Below, in pieces: positions 8,086 through 19,011 of a stretch of DNA of 35,156 bases; the first letter of the stretch is position 1; each line of letters begins with the position of its first letter. The notes beneath the pieces were generated by a model that was given only the letters and a program-made list of their open reading frames with translations, was not told where the DNA came from and did no database searches. The translations under genes were made by a program, and so were the position numbers. The stretch is from Mariniblastus sp. Its GTDB lineage: Bacteria > Planctomycetota > Planctomycetia > Pirellulales > Pirellulaceae. The stretch is from NCBI GenBank assembly GCA_022447605.1, contig JAKVBG010000042.1:1-35156 (forward strand), given 5' to 3'.

Positions 8086-8691
8086 ATGGTTATTTTGGGA
8101 GTCATTGTGGTAGGTGGCCTGGTGGTTGTGATTGGGCTGATTGGCTTACTGATCGGTATCTACAATCAACTGGTCAGGCTGGCTGCCCGCTACAAGAATG
8201 CGTTTGCCCAGATCGAGGTCCAGCTGAAACGACGTTACGACCTGATTCCCAATCTGGTCGAGACGGCCAAGGGATACATGAAACATGAAAAGGAAACCCT
8301 GGAAAACGTCATCCAGGCCAGGAATACGGCGATGGGGGCGATGAAGGCCGCCTCAGCCAGCCCGGGCGAGCCGGGAGCGATGAAAGGATTGGTCGGTGCC
8401 GAGTCGAACCTGACCGGTGCCCTGGGACGCCTGAACGTGGTGATGGAAGCCTACCCGGATCTGAAGGCCAGCCAGAACATGATGCAATTGTCCGAAGAAC
8501 TGACATCGACCGAGAATAAGGTCTCCTTTGCCCGCCAGGGATATAACGATGCCGTGACGACTTTCAACGTGAAGCGTCAGAGTTTTCCCGCCAACATTGT
8601 GGCCGGGATGTTTGGTTACGGGGAAAACGCGGAATTGCTGGAATTCGACGATAGCGAAGCGATCAAGGAAGCGCCGAAGGTCTCGTTCTGA
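8086..8691 (+). CDS. lemA: LemA family protein
   Basis: Protein of 201 residues. An N-terminal membrane helix (about 1-27) is followed by the LemA signature: IYNQLVRLAARYKNAFAQIE, then VQLKRRYDLIPNLVETAKGY, a long helical body and the C-terminal FAGMFGY-like stretch (here VAGMFGYGENAELLEFD). LemA proteins have the N-terminus outside and a cytoplasmic helical bundle; their exact role is not settled. GGGAG upstream of the ATG at 8086 supports this start over an in-frame extension to 7942. The M48 protease gene follows after 51 bp, a pairing seen in many bacteria, so the two probably work together in membrane protein quality control. Confidence 0.92.
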   Translation: MVILGVIVVGGLVVVIGLIGLLIGIYNQLVRLAARYKNAFAQIEVQLKRRYDLIPNLVETAKGYMKHEKETLENVIQARNTAMGAMKAASASPGEPGAMKGLVGAESNLTGALGRLNVVMEAYPDLKASQNMMQLSEELTSTENKVSFARQGYNDAVTTFNVKRQSFPANIVAGMFGYGENAELLEFDDSEAIKEAPKVSF

Positions 8692-8742
8692 TTGACAGGA
8701 ACGAGCTGGATTCTTGACTGGACCTGATAAGGTACCTCGTTA

Positions 8743-10659
8743 ATGGATTTTTTTGAGCAACAGGATCTGGCCCGCCGCCATACCCGGCGGTTGGTCATAC
8801 TGTTTGGCATGGCCATCATCGGTGTCATGGTATCTGTCTACGTCGTCGTCGCCCTCAGCGTCGTCGGCGTCAATACCCAGACCCAGGACAAGCAGGAGCA
8901 GATTGACCCGGTCGGTGTGTTGACCGATTGGCGCGTCATCGCGCTGGTGGGGGGTGGCACGTTGCTGGTGATTGCTGGTGCCAGTACGTATCGGGTCGTT
9001 TCCCTGAGTGGTGGCGGCCAGGTGGTTGCCAGTACGTTGGGAGGCCGACCCCTGAGTCACAGTACGCAGGACCCGGACGAGCAGCGTGTCCTCAACGTCG
9101 TCGAAGAGATGGCGATCGCCTCCGGCATCCCGGTGCCCCCCGTTTTCCTGCTGGAGGAAAAGGGGATCAATGCGTTTGCCGCCGGTTACTCGTCGCAGGA
9201 CGCTGTGATCGGCGTGACCCGCGGCTGCGTGGACGGTCTTTCCCGCGACGAGCTGCAGGGAGTGATTGCCCACGAATTCAGCCACATCCTCAACGGCGAT
9301 ATGCGTTTGAATATTCGCCTGATTGGGTTCGTGTTCGGGATCGTGGTGATTGGCTTCATCGGATGGCAGTTGTTTCGAGTCGCGGCTTACTCGGGCGGCC
9401 GCAACAAGAATGGCGCCCCGCTGATCGCGATCGGGGCGGGGCTGATGTTGATCGGGGCGATCGGTACATTTTTTGGAAAGTGGATCAAGGCCTCGATCAG
9501 CCGGCAGCGGGAGTTCCTGGCCGATGCCTCGGCTGTCCAGTTCACTCGCAACCCGCACGGGATTGGTGGAGCCCTCAAGCGGATTGGTGGTAATTCCGAA
9601 GAGGGCAAGTTGGAATCGCATGCCGCGCCTGAGTTCAGTCATATGTATTTTGCCGAAGGGGTCAGTGGTTTTTTCGGCTCGATGTTTGCGACCCACCCAC
9701 CTTTGGAAGAACGGATCCGGCGCGTCGAACCGAATTGGGATGGCAAGTGGATGAAACCGGTCTCTCGCGCCAGTCGAGCTCAGCAGCAGGCCGCGGATCG
9801 TCAGCGAGGCGAAGACCAACGCCGAGATGGGATGAAGAAGATGGTAGCCGTGATGACTGGCATCGAGGCGATGGGGCAAACCACACCGCAGCATGTCGAG
9901 ATGGCGCATCAGCTGATTTCCGAGATACCCGAGGAGATCTACCATGCGGCCCACGACCCGTATGGGGCGCGGGCCGTACTGTATGCCCTGGTGCTGAATT
10001 CGGAGCCCGAGATACGTGAGCGGCAACTCGATGTTCTGCATCAGCACGCTGAAAAGGGGTTGGGCCAGATGACCCGTAAGATGGCCGATGCGGTGCATCA
10101 CCTGGGTCGTCAATACCGTCTGCCGTTGATCGATATCACGCTCGGTGCCCTCAAGCACTTGTCACCGACGCAGTCCCGGAATTTTCGCACGAATCTGGAC
10201 CTGCTGGTCAAGGCGGATGAGAAAACGGATCTGTTCGAGTGGATCCTGTTACGGATTGTCGACCACCACCTGCACGAACCGAAGAAGGTTCATGCCAAGT
10301 ATTACGGTTTTCAACACCTGCAGACCCAGTGCCGGTTGCTCCTCTCGGCCCTGGCCTGGATTGGCCAGAAAGATCCCGATATGGCCGAGCAGGCATTCGT
10401 CGCCGGGCTGAACACGTTGCAGATCAAGGTCGTTCCACTGATACCTCGTGACGAAGTCTCCTTGAGCGAAGTCGGTCGGGCGATGGATACCCTCAACACG
10501 GTGGCCCTGCCAAAGAAGAAGAAGTTGCTCGAGGCTTGTGCTGCAACGATTGTGGCCGACCAGCAGATTACCCCGAATGAAGCGGAGATGATTCGGGCGA
10601 TTTCCGAGTCCCTTGGATGCCCGATGCCGCCCCTGCTGCCGGGGCAGCCATTGGTCTGA
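8743..10659 (+). CDS. M48 family membrane metalloprotease with long C-terminal extension
   Basis: Protein of 638 residues. Two N-terminal membrane helices (about 15-42 and 65-83) precede an HtpX-like M48 peptidase domain. The zinc motif is HEFSH (H177, E178, H181) and the third ligand lies in REFLADASAVQF (E257). Two further hydrophobic segments (about 192-212 and 224-243) lie between them, as in HtpX. After a basic Gln/Arg-rich linker (about 345-368) comes a helical domain of some 270 residues that HtpX lacks. Its end (ITPNEAEMIRAISESLGCPMPPL) resembles TerB-type helical domains. The enzyme probably cuts damaged membrane proteins. It is preceded by lemA and likely co-transcribed. Confidence 0.9.
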   Translation: MDFFEQQDLARRHTRRLVILFGMAIIGVMVSVYVVVALSVVGVNTQTQDKQEQIDPVGVLTDWRVIALVGGGTLLVIAGASTYRVVSLSGGGQVVASTLGGRPLSHSTQDPDEQRVLNVVEEMAIASGIPVPPVFLLEEKGINAFAAGYSSQDAVIGVTRGCVDGLSRDELQGVIAHEFSHILNGDMRLNIRLIGFVFGIVVIGFIGWQLFRVAAYSGGRNKNGAPLIAIGAGLMLIGAIGTFFGKWIKASISRQREFLADASAVQFTRNPHGIGGALKRIGGNSEEGKLESHAAPEFSHMYFAEGVSGFFGSMFATHPPLEERIRRVEPNWDGKWMKPVSRASRAQQQAADRQRGEDQRRDGMKKMVAVMTGIEAMGQTTPQHVEMAHQLISEIPEEIYHAAHDPYGARAVLYALVLNSEPEIRERQLDVLHQHAEKGLGQMTRKMADAVHHLGRQYRLPLIDITLGALKHLSPTQSRNFRTNLDLLVKADEKTDLFEWILLRIVDHHLHEPKKVHAKYYGFQHLQTQCRLLLSALAWIGQKDPDMAEQAFVAGLNTLQIKVVPLIPRDEVSLSEVGRAMDTLNTVALPKKKKLLEACAATIVADQQITPNEAEMIRAISESLGCPMPPLLPGQPLV

Positions 10660-10714
10660 TGCGGTCGGCGCGTCGTGATCGACTCAGGGGTTGCCACGTG
10701 GCCCTGCCCGGTTC

Positions 10715-11161
10715 CTAGATGTTGTCTGGTTGCTCACCCTTGTTTGCCGCCTGCGTGGGCGGGTCGGTTCCCACCTGGCACGAGTCTCCGCCCGCATGGC
10801 AGCGGCCCGTCAATCGTGTGCGGTACCTGGCAAAAAATCGGTAGGCCAAATCGAGTAGCTGTTTGACCAGGGGCAAGCGACTCAAGCGAACGAGCGGGCC
10901 GAATCCGGCTGCCTGGTAGAGGCGGCGAAACACGTCGACACCGGTGACCCAGCGGCCATCCGTTTCGCGGCCGTGGATATGGGTCATCAATGTCTCGTAG
11001 GAGCGGCCATGCCGTTGCTCATCGAAAGACGGATCGGCAATGTCGACAAACTCGATCTGTTGATCACGGTCCCGCTTGCGGAGCCAGTCGATCTCGCGTC
11101 GACAGAGAGGGCAGGCGCCGTCGAAAAACACCTGGAAACGGTTTTCGGAGTCGGATGGCAT
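10715..11161 (-). CDS. DUF393 (DCC) thiol-disulfide oxidoreductase-like protein
   Basis: Protein of 148 residues. The N-terminal VFFDGACPLCRREIDWL (C17, C20) is the DxxCPxC signature of the DUF393/DCC family, which has a thioredoxin-like fold. The family's later conserved region RWVTGVDVFRRLYQAAGFG is present, followed by a hydrophobic segment and a Cys-containing tail. A redox role is inferred from the fold; substrates are unknown. The ATG at 11161 is used; a TTG three codons upstream is possible, and neither has a strong ribosome-binding site. It is convergent with the M48 protease gene and divergent from katG. Confidence 0.82.
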   Translation of the reverse strand: MPSDSENRFQVFFDGACPLCRREIDWLRKRDRDQQIEFVDIADPSFDEQRHGRSYETLMTHIHGRETDGRWVTGVDVFRRLYQAAGFGPLVRLSRLPLVKQLLDLAYRFFARYRTRLTGRCHAGGDSCQVGTDPPTQAANKGEQPDNI

Positions 11162-13710
<2,549 letters not shown>

Positions 13711-13783
13711 TAGTCGCGCGTGTCAAACGGCAGATCTCGATCAATGAGACTGGCTTTGGCACCGTCAACGACGATCAAAACCA

Positions 13784-13816
13784 GGGCTCCTCGGAAGATT
13801 CGAGGGGCCCTTTTTT
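13784..13816 (+). terminator. Rho-independent terminator of katG
   Basis: gggctcctcg (13784-13793) pairs with cgaggggccc (13801-13810), with one G-U pair and a 7-nt loop, followed by six T. It lies 74 bp after the katG stop. Confidence 0.92.
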
Positions 13817-13866
13817 GATAGAGAGCAAAGCCCGGGCTGTAGGATTGGCCGGAGGTCGACCAACGG

Positions 13867-14601
13867 CTATTTCAGCATCTGTTGCAGGTCGGCCTCGATC
13901 GCGTCGGCCCACACCTGGTGACCTTTTTCACTCGGGTGGGTCGTGTCGGGCATCATCGCCTCGGAGAGAAATCCGCTCTCGTCGAGGAATTGCTCACCGA
14001 TATCCTTGAACGTGACGTTGGGGATCTGTTCCAGCAATTCGGGCAGGTACCCGTTCAACTCGATGATCTGCTTTCGGTGGGGGTGGTCCAGTTTGCGGCG
14101 CCTGGGGAAAACACCCAGCACCAGGATTTTCATTTCCGGGTAATCTTCGTTCAGCCGTTGGGCGATTGCCTGCACTCCCAAGGCTGCCTGGCGTGGCTCG
14201 TCGCTTCCCCAGCAGATATTGTTGGTCCCGATCATCACGACCGCCGCCTTGGGAGACGTCTCGCGCTTGGGCAAGTGCTCCAGTCGCCACAGGACGTGAT
14301 TGGTCCGGTCGCCACCAAAACCGAGGTTGATTGCATGCCGGGGGGCGAACGATGTTTCCCAGACTTTTTTTCCGGTGCTTTCAAAATTGTGGGTGATCGA
14401 ATCCCCGACCATCAACAGGTCGACGTTCTCCTGTTTGAACTCGCCGATCTTTTTGGCGTGTCGTTCGAACCACCACTCCTCCAGTCGCGGCTGAGGCGTG
14501 ACGGCCGGGTTGTCCACTTTCGTCTCCTGGCCAGGCAGAGCAGCGGGACCCGCCAGCAACACGAAGACCAACCAGTAAGCGAACAGGCGATAGGGAATCA
14601 T
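13867..14601 (-). CDS. Exported SGNH/GDSL hydrolase
   Basis: Protein of 244 residues with an N-terminal signal peptide (about 1-24). The four SGNH blocks are visible: block I VGDSIT (S68 nucleophile), block II GFGGDRT, block III IGTNN (N127) and block V DTTHPS (D219, H222). The closest family is the platelet-activating-factor acetylhydrolase-like GDSL group, which in planctomycetes is commonly exported and thought to remove acyl groups from glycans or lipids. The substrate cannot be read from the sequence. It lies 100 bp downstream of the DUF1552 gene on the same strand and may be part of that transcript. Confidence 0.9.
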   Translation of the reverse strand: MIPYRLFAYWLVFVLLAGPAALPGQETKVDNPAVTPQPRLEEWWFERHAKKIGEFKQENVDLLMVGDSITHNFESTGKKVWETSFAPRHAINLGFGGDRTNHVLWRLEHLPKRETSPKAAVVMIGTNNICWGSDEPRQAALGVQAIAQRLNEDYPEMKILVLGVFPRRRKLDHPHRKQIIELNGYLPELLEQIPNVTFKDIGEQFLDESGFLSEAMMPDTTHPSEKGHQVWADAIEADLQQMLK

Positions 14602-14701
14602 AAGGCACTTTCTTGTAAGGTGAAAAACGAGGAAGGGCCAGGTGGCCTGTTAAGCCGCCTGAGGGTGGTTGGAGTGGTCGTCGCTTCGTGCAGGAATCGG
14701 A

Positions 14702-15970
14702 TTAAACGAGCAGGCTGTCGAGTGGCCCCGTGCTGTCGGCAAATCGCTGCATGCCGGTGCCCATCAACTGGGCCTGTAAGAGCCAGAGATTGGCGAGGGG
14801 AGTTTCCGCGGCACAATGGAACAGCTGCCCCGTCTTCAGACGACCGCCTGCCGAACCCGCCATGACGATCGGCAATTCGTTCATCGTGTGGTGTTCCCCG
14901 TCGCCCAGCCCGGAGCCTAGCGTTACGATACTGTGGTCCAGCAACGTTCCCTCGCCCTCCTGAACCGCATCGAGTTGCTCCAGGAATTCGGCAAACAGCG
15001 AGACGTAAAAGTGGTCGACCTGCACGAGGAAATTTTTGACGGTCTCGTCGGACTGGGCATGGGTCAAACCATGATGTGACTTGGTGAAATTCAATTCATG
15101 GTACTCTTGCGGTGAACCCCATCGTTCCGGGGCCAGCATGAACGTCGCCACGTGGGTCAGATTACTCTGGAAGGCGACCACCAGCAATTTACCCATCAGC
15201 CGGATGTACTCGCCCCGGGTCATGGGCCCCTCTCCCGGCTCTTTCAGGTTCGGTTGGTTATGGTTCCGGTAGTACTGGTCGAGCCTGTCAATTTGGCGTT
15301 CGATTTCACGTACGGATTCGAAGTACTCGTCCAGCTTGTGCCGGTCCTGTGGGTTCAGGTTGCGCTTGAAATGGTTGGCATCTTCCAGTGCCAGGTCGGT
15401 GATGTCCTTGTCCGTGGCCCGGGTCTTGAACAGCCTGCGGTAAACCTGTCGCGGGTCTTTCATCGAGGTAGCCACGTGCTCCGGACCATACCAGGAGATG
15501 TTGTCGAGGTAGATCGATTCCTTCAGATCCGTGAAGCTGTTGCAATTCAGCTCGAGGGAACGGATTGGTGTGCGGTGGCTGACCTGGTCGGCGATCAGGT
15601 GGTCGAGCGTCCGGTCCATCGGGTAGGGCGATTTCAGCTGTCCCTGGGGGTCCTGCGACGAAAGGTAACAGGAACTCGCCTGGTTGTGCACGTCCGTTCC
15701 CCGCACGTTGACCCGGTACAGCCCCGTGATCAGGTTGACCTTGTCACCGACGTTCTTGAGTGGACTGAGGGTTGGCATCGAGAGGAAGTCCCGCTTCCCC
15801 TGATCGGGAAAGAAGTGATCCCGCACGAAGCCCATCGGCGAGTAAAAGGAGGCGAACCGCAACGGGTGGCCTGCCGCTCTACCAGTGGCAGCATTCAATT
15901 CGAGCCAGGGAAGGGCCATCATGCTACCGCCGGCTCCCAGGAGAAACTCGCGTCTGCCAAAAGATTTCAT
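14702..15970 (-). CDS. DUF1552 Tat-exported protein
   Basis: Protein of 422 residues. The start MKSFGRREFLLGAGGSMMALPWLE is a twin-arginine type signal (RREFL followed by a hydrophobic run). The body matches DUF1552: FYSPMGFVRDHFFP, DVHNQASSCYLS, the long central SHRTPIRSLELNC region and the LGSGLGDGEHHTMNELP stretch near the end. DUF1552 proteins are abundant in planctomycetes and almost always lie beside a DUF1592-type cytochrome-like gene, as here 19 bp upstream. Their enzymatic role is unknown; the fold is distantly related to DUF1501/sulfatase-like proteins. It is probably periplasmic and a partner of the upstream gene product. Confidence 0.93.
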   Translation of the reverse strand: MKSFGRREFLLGAGGSMMALPWLELNAATGRAAGHPLRFASFYSPMGFVRDHFFPDQGKRDFLSMPTLSPLKNVGDKVNLITGLYRVNVRGTDVHNQASSCYLSSQDPQGQLKSPYPMDRTLDHLIADQVSHRTPIRSLELNCNSFTDLKESIYLDNISWYGPEHVATSMKDPRQVYRRLFKTRATDKDITDLALEDANHFKRNLNPQDRHKLDEYFESVREIERQIDRLDQYYRNHNQPNLKEPGEGPMTRGEYIRLMGKLLVVAFQSNLTHVATFMLAPERWGSPQEYHELNFTKSHHGLTHAQSDETVKNFLVQVDHFYVSLFAEFLEQLDAVQEGEGTLLDHSIVTLGSGLGDGEHHTMNELPIVMAGSAGGRLKTGQLFHCAAETPLANLWLLQAQLMGTGMQRFADSTGPLDSLLV

Positions 15971-15989
15971 GGTCTACCTCAGGTTGGGT

Positions 15990-18662
15990 TTACTCGTCAG
16001 TCGTTTTGGCCGGTGGGAAAGTGACCCCTTGCCGAAAAACCGGGTGCAGGACAATTTTCTTGAGCACGTCTCGCATTCGATAATCGTCTTTCTTAGTCGC
16101 CTTGGCAATTTCAACGGCCGCCATCCGATCGGCCAGTGTCAACTCGCGTCCCAGGGCGTAGGAGAGCAGGTGTTCCACGAAGGCGGTGGCAAACGTCTCC
16201 TGTTCCGCCCGGATCGCATCCTTGAATTCAACCACATCCCGAAACGAATGTTGGCCGAACAGCTTTCCGCTGGCATCCACCTCCCGGCCGGTCCGGTAGT
16301 GGTCCCGCCAACGGCCGAGCAAGTCATAATTCTCCAATACAAACCCGAGTGGGTCAATCTTTTGATGACAACTGGCACACTGGGGATTGGCCCGGTGCTG
16401 TCTCAGTTTTTCCCGGATCGTGGCCCCCTCCTTTTCCAGCGTTTGATCGTCTGCCTGCAGATCGGGCACATTCTCCGGCGGTGGCTCGGGTGGGTCGTTG
16501 AAAATCACGGATGCAACCCAGGAACCCCGCGTAATGGGCAGCGATCGCTGGGGGTTGGAGGTCATGACCATCACGGCGGATGTGGTGATGACCCCCCCGT
16601 AGCGACGGTCTTCCAGGGGTGTCCGGGTGAACTCGATATCGCGCAAGTTCACATTGATCGGGTAGGTGGCGGCCCTCCCCTCGTACCATTCGCTCAACAG
16701 GTGGCTGCGGTAGGTGAAGTCGGCATCCACCAGCTCCAGAATCGGCCGGTTCTCCACGAAGACGGTTTCAAAGTTCAGCAGCGGTTCCAGCATCATGTGC
16801 ATGCCCCGCTTGTACGAGATCTTGTCATCGCCACCAAAGTAGTATTCCCGGTATTGCTCGAAGTTGGGGGAGGCTGAGACCAGGTTGTTGAGCTTCAACC
16901 ACTGGGGCGCAAAACTGTCACAGAAGTTCTTGACCCGCGGGTCGTTGAGCATCCGCTCGACCTCGCGTCCGAGCGCTTGCTCCTCCAGCAGTTGGCCCGA
17001 GTCGGCCAATTCCAACAAACGGCGGTCCGGGATCGAACTCCACAGGAAGAAGGAGAGCCTGGTGGCCAGCTGGTACGCTGCCGAGTGGGGAAGATCGTCT
17101 CGCGTTTCATTGTGCACCAGCATGAACCGCGGTGAGGCGAGCGCCGCCGATACGACATCTTTCATGCTCTGGGTAAAGTCACCATTCTCCTGGAATCGCT
17201 TGTCAAAAAAACCGGTATAGAGCTGGAGCGTTGGGGGATCGGCAGGGGCCCGGAATGCTTGCAACAGGAACTGCTCGATCCGTTGATGGGCGATGGCGCG
17301 GAGCGGTGGGTCGACGAGCGGCGGTGCCACGCTGGCCGGGTCCCAACTGCCGACCAGGTGGTCCACGTCGGCTTCTCGCTTTCCGCGGGCGATCCGTCCG
17401 ATATCGACTTCCTCCAGGCCGGCGGAATAGAGCTGGATCTGTTTCAGATCGCCATGGAACGGTTCCCGACTGTCGTAGGAACCGACCTGCATCGGCCGCC
17501 GGCTTTGCGTGTGGAGCTGGCCCACCGCCGTTTGGCTGCCGATCGGTTGACCGTCCAGGTAAAGCTTGATCTGTTGGCCGTCGTAGGTGCCCGCCACGTG
17601 ATGCCACTCTCCGTCCCCTAAAATTTCGCGGTCGACCGGAGCGCCGAACTCGACGTACTGACCATCAATCCCGGCACCCATCCAGAGCCCCCAGGTCTCC
17701 CCTGTCTTGCCGATCGCCAACAGCTGCCGTCGCCAGGAATCCTCGCGCCGCACAATCGTCTGCCACGGGTCGGTTGTTCGCGCAGGACGGATCCAGGCGC
17801 TGATCGTCACGCCGCTGCCACGGGCCATACCGGACTCGTCGGTGATTCGCACAACCGGTGCTGGCGGGCGGGGGTTGGCCGGATCTTCAAACAGCGATTC
17901 CCAGTTGCCACAGTTCTGGTCAAAGTTCTCGGCGTTGACCACCGAACGGCTCAGTTCCATGAATGACTGCATCAGGACCGGGGTCAAGCTGAGATGGTCT
18001 CCACGATTGTTGTAGCCGTTTTCGGCCGGGGCATCCTTGGGAAAAGCCATCACTCCCAGCAGTCGATTTTCCAGCAGTTGCTGTAGCCCCATCAGCCGGT
18101 TGCCGACCACCACGCGGTCCGGCATCTGTCCCGTTTCCGGGCGGAAGTACCCGTTGTGGTCCCGGATAATACGATCGTTGATCGAGTAAACCCACGATTC
18201 GAGAGCAAACAGGTCGCGCACCGCGTTGCCGTACTCAAAACGATTCATTCGCCGCAAGCGGAAAGGGGTTCCCGCGGCAAGATGGGAGATGCTCCTTTGC
18301 AACGCCTGCTTCAGTTCGCCTACCAGCCACGTCCGCTCGTCTTGGCTCGGCTGTTTTTCCCCGGCCGGGGGCATCTCATTCTTTTCAAGCGCTTCGATCA
18401 TGGTTTCGATCAGAAGCGGATCGCTTTGCAGGTCGGTCCACGAGCTGAACTGGCTCAGGTCGATTTCGCCCTCGGGGCTTTCCTGGCCGTGGCAGCCGTA
18501 ACAGTAGCTTTGCAGCAGAGGTGAAAGACGGGTGGCAAAATCGCTTTGCCGGGGCGAGTCCGTCTCCTGGGCCGAGGTTTGGCCTATCAGCAGGAGAGAG
18601 GTAGCCAGGATTGATAAGCAGGTGATCAGTAATCGGCAGAGGATCTGTCGCGCCACGATCAT
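15990..18662 (-). CDS. Large exported DUF1587/1592/1588/1585 protein with cytochrome motifs and LamG domain
   Basis: Protein of 890 residues with a signal peptide (MIVARQILCRLLITCL through SAQE). Domains in order: a cytochrome-c-like PSCyt1-type region with CYGCH (C54, C57, H58); DUF1587 (FRLRRMNRFEYGNAVRDLF); a LamG/concanavalin-like domain (about 270-400, with SAWIRPA, GEWHHVAGTYDGQQIKLYLDG); DUF1592 (YQLATRLSFFLWSSIPD); DUF1588 with a second CASCH motif (C762, C765, H766); and DUF1585 (FVEHLLSYALGREL). Two CxxCH motifs suggest c-type heme. The LamG domain suggests binding of polysaccharide. An ATG at 18680 is an alternative start. It is the first gene of a three-gene strand with DUF1552 and the SGNH hydrolase. 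Its upstream region was changed by the tRNA-repeat boundary at 18687. Confidence 0.92.
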   Translation of the reverse strand: MIVARQILCRLLITCLSILATSLLLIGQTSAQETDSPRQSDFATRLSPLLQSYCYGCHGQESPEGEIDLSQFSSWTDLQSDPLLIETMIEALEKNEMPPAGEKQPSQDERTWLVGELKQALQRSISHLAAGTPFRLRRMNRFEYGNAVRDLFALESWVYSINDRIIRDHNGYFRPETGQMPDRVVVGNRLMGLQQLLENRLLGVMAFPKDAPAENGYNNRGDHLSLTPVLMQSFMELSRSVVNAENFDQNCGNWESLFEDPANPRPPAPVVRITDESGMARGSGVTISAWIRPARTTDPWQTIVRREDSWRRQLLAIGKTGETWGLWMGAGIDGQYVEFGAPVDREILGDGEWHHVAGTYDGQQIKLYLDGQPIGSQTAVGQLHTQSRRPMQVGSYDSREPFHGDLKQIQLYSAGLEEVDIGRIARGKREADVDHLVGSWDPASVAPPLVDPPLRAIAHQRIEQFLLQAFRAPADPPTLQLYTGFFDKRFQENGDFTQSMKDVVSAALASPRFMLVHNETRDDLPHSAAYQLATRLSFFLWSSIPDRRLLELADSGQLLEEQALGREVERMLNDPRVKNFCDSFAPQWLKLNNLVSASPNFEQYREYYFGGDDKISYKRGMHMMLEPLLNFETVFVENRPILELVDADFTYRSHLLSEWYEGRAATYPINVNLRDIEFTRTPLEDRRYGGVITTSAVMVMTSNPQRSLPITRGSWVASVIFNDPPEPPPENVPDLQADDQTLEKEGATIREKLRQHRANPQCASCHQKIDPLGFVLENYDLLGRWRDHYRTGREVDASGKLFGQHSFRDVVEFKDAIRAEQETFATAFVEHLLSYALGRELTLADRMAAVEIAKATKKDDYRMRDVLKKIVLHPVFRQGVTFPPAKTTDE

Positions 18663-18686
18663 CGAGTCATCCCGTCCCATCGAGTT

Positions 18687-18702
18687 GAGTACATCCGGAG
18701 GG
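18687..18702 (+). repeat. 16-bp direct repeat of tRNA-Arg 3' end (putative att, left)
   Basis: gagtacatccggaggg is identical, in the same orientation, to 20059-20074, which covers the 3' end (acceptor and part of the T stem) of the tRNA-Arg gene. The two copies bound an AT-richer segment of about 1.37 kb. This is the pattern left by elements that integrate at tRNA 3' ends. Confidence 0.6.
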
Positions 18703-18805
18703 TAGCGTGCATTCCCGCAAAACAAGAGGTATAGCGTAATCTTTGTTGGCCGTTGGGCAAATGTTGGACAATCGGCAGGATTTCGTGGGCAGGACAGGTG
18801 AATTT

Positions 18806-18813
18806 AGGAGGTG
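18806..18813 (+). promoter_or_regulatory. Near-perfect Shine-Dalgarno site
   Basis: AGGAGGTG lies 6 bp before the ATG at 18820. It is much stronger than the sites of the surrounding genes and decides that start over a GTG at 18811. Confidence 0.8.
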
Positions 18814-18819
18814 TGTTTG

Positions 18820-19008
18820 ATGGAAGAATGGCTTGATTATGAAGCAATGACATTTGCTCTTGGTGGTGACTTGGAATGTCCCGACTGTGGAATGGGAATT
18901 CTAATTCCAATTCAACCGCCCTCAGAAGACGCACAGCGGCTTGTGTGCGATGTTTGTGATGAAGTGTTTGAGCTTGTAGACATCCCGAAGATCTTTACCT
19001 TTAACTAA
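18820..19008 (+). CDS. Small zinc-ribbon protein in the tRNA-bounded islet
   Basis: Protein of 62 residues that I do not recognise. Two CxxC pairs (C20/C23 as CPDC, C43/C46 as CDVC) form a likely zinc ribbon, separated by a short Pro/Glu segment with EDAQRLV. No membrane segment or signal peptide. The strong ribosome-binding site at 18806-18813 argues that it is translated. Its stop lies 3 bp from the stop of the convergent zinc-ribbon membrane gene. A 30-bp part of its coding region (18923-18952) recurs with four differences at 19899-19928, outside any good gene. Base and codon use are AT-richer than the flanking genes, in line with transfer. Confidence 0.65.
   Translation: MEEWLDYEAMTFALGGDLECPDCGMGILIPIQPPSEDAQRLVCDVCDEVFELVDIPKIFTFN
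18923..18952 (+). repeat. Degenerate 30-bp repeat, copy A (inside small zinc-ribbon gene)
   Basis: Starts cagaagacgcaca and matches 19899-19928 at 26 of 30 bases in the same orientation. A second short repeat, tgggcaaatgttgg, occurs at 18754-18767 and 19932-19945. Within the islet the order of the repeats is swapped at its two ends. Confidence 0.55.
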
Positions 19009-19011
19009 GGT

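Noticed and set aside
8740..10158. Long open frame (472 codons) on the minus strand within the M48 protease gene
   Set aside because: Its translation is rich in His, Asp and Arg and has no domain. The plus strand has the complete protease with active-site motifs, so this is a high-GC shadow frame.
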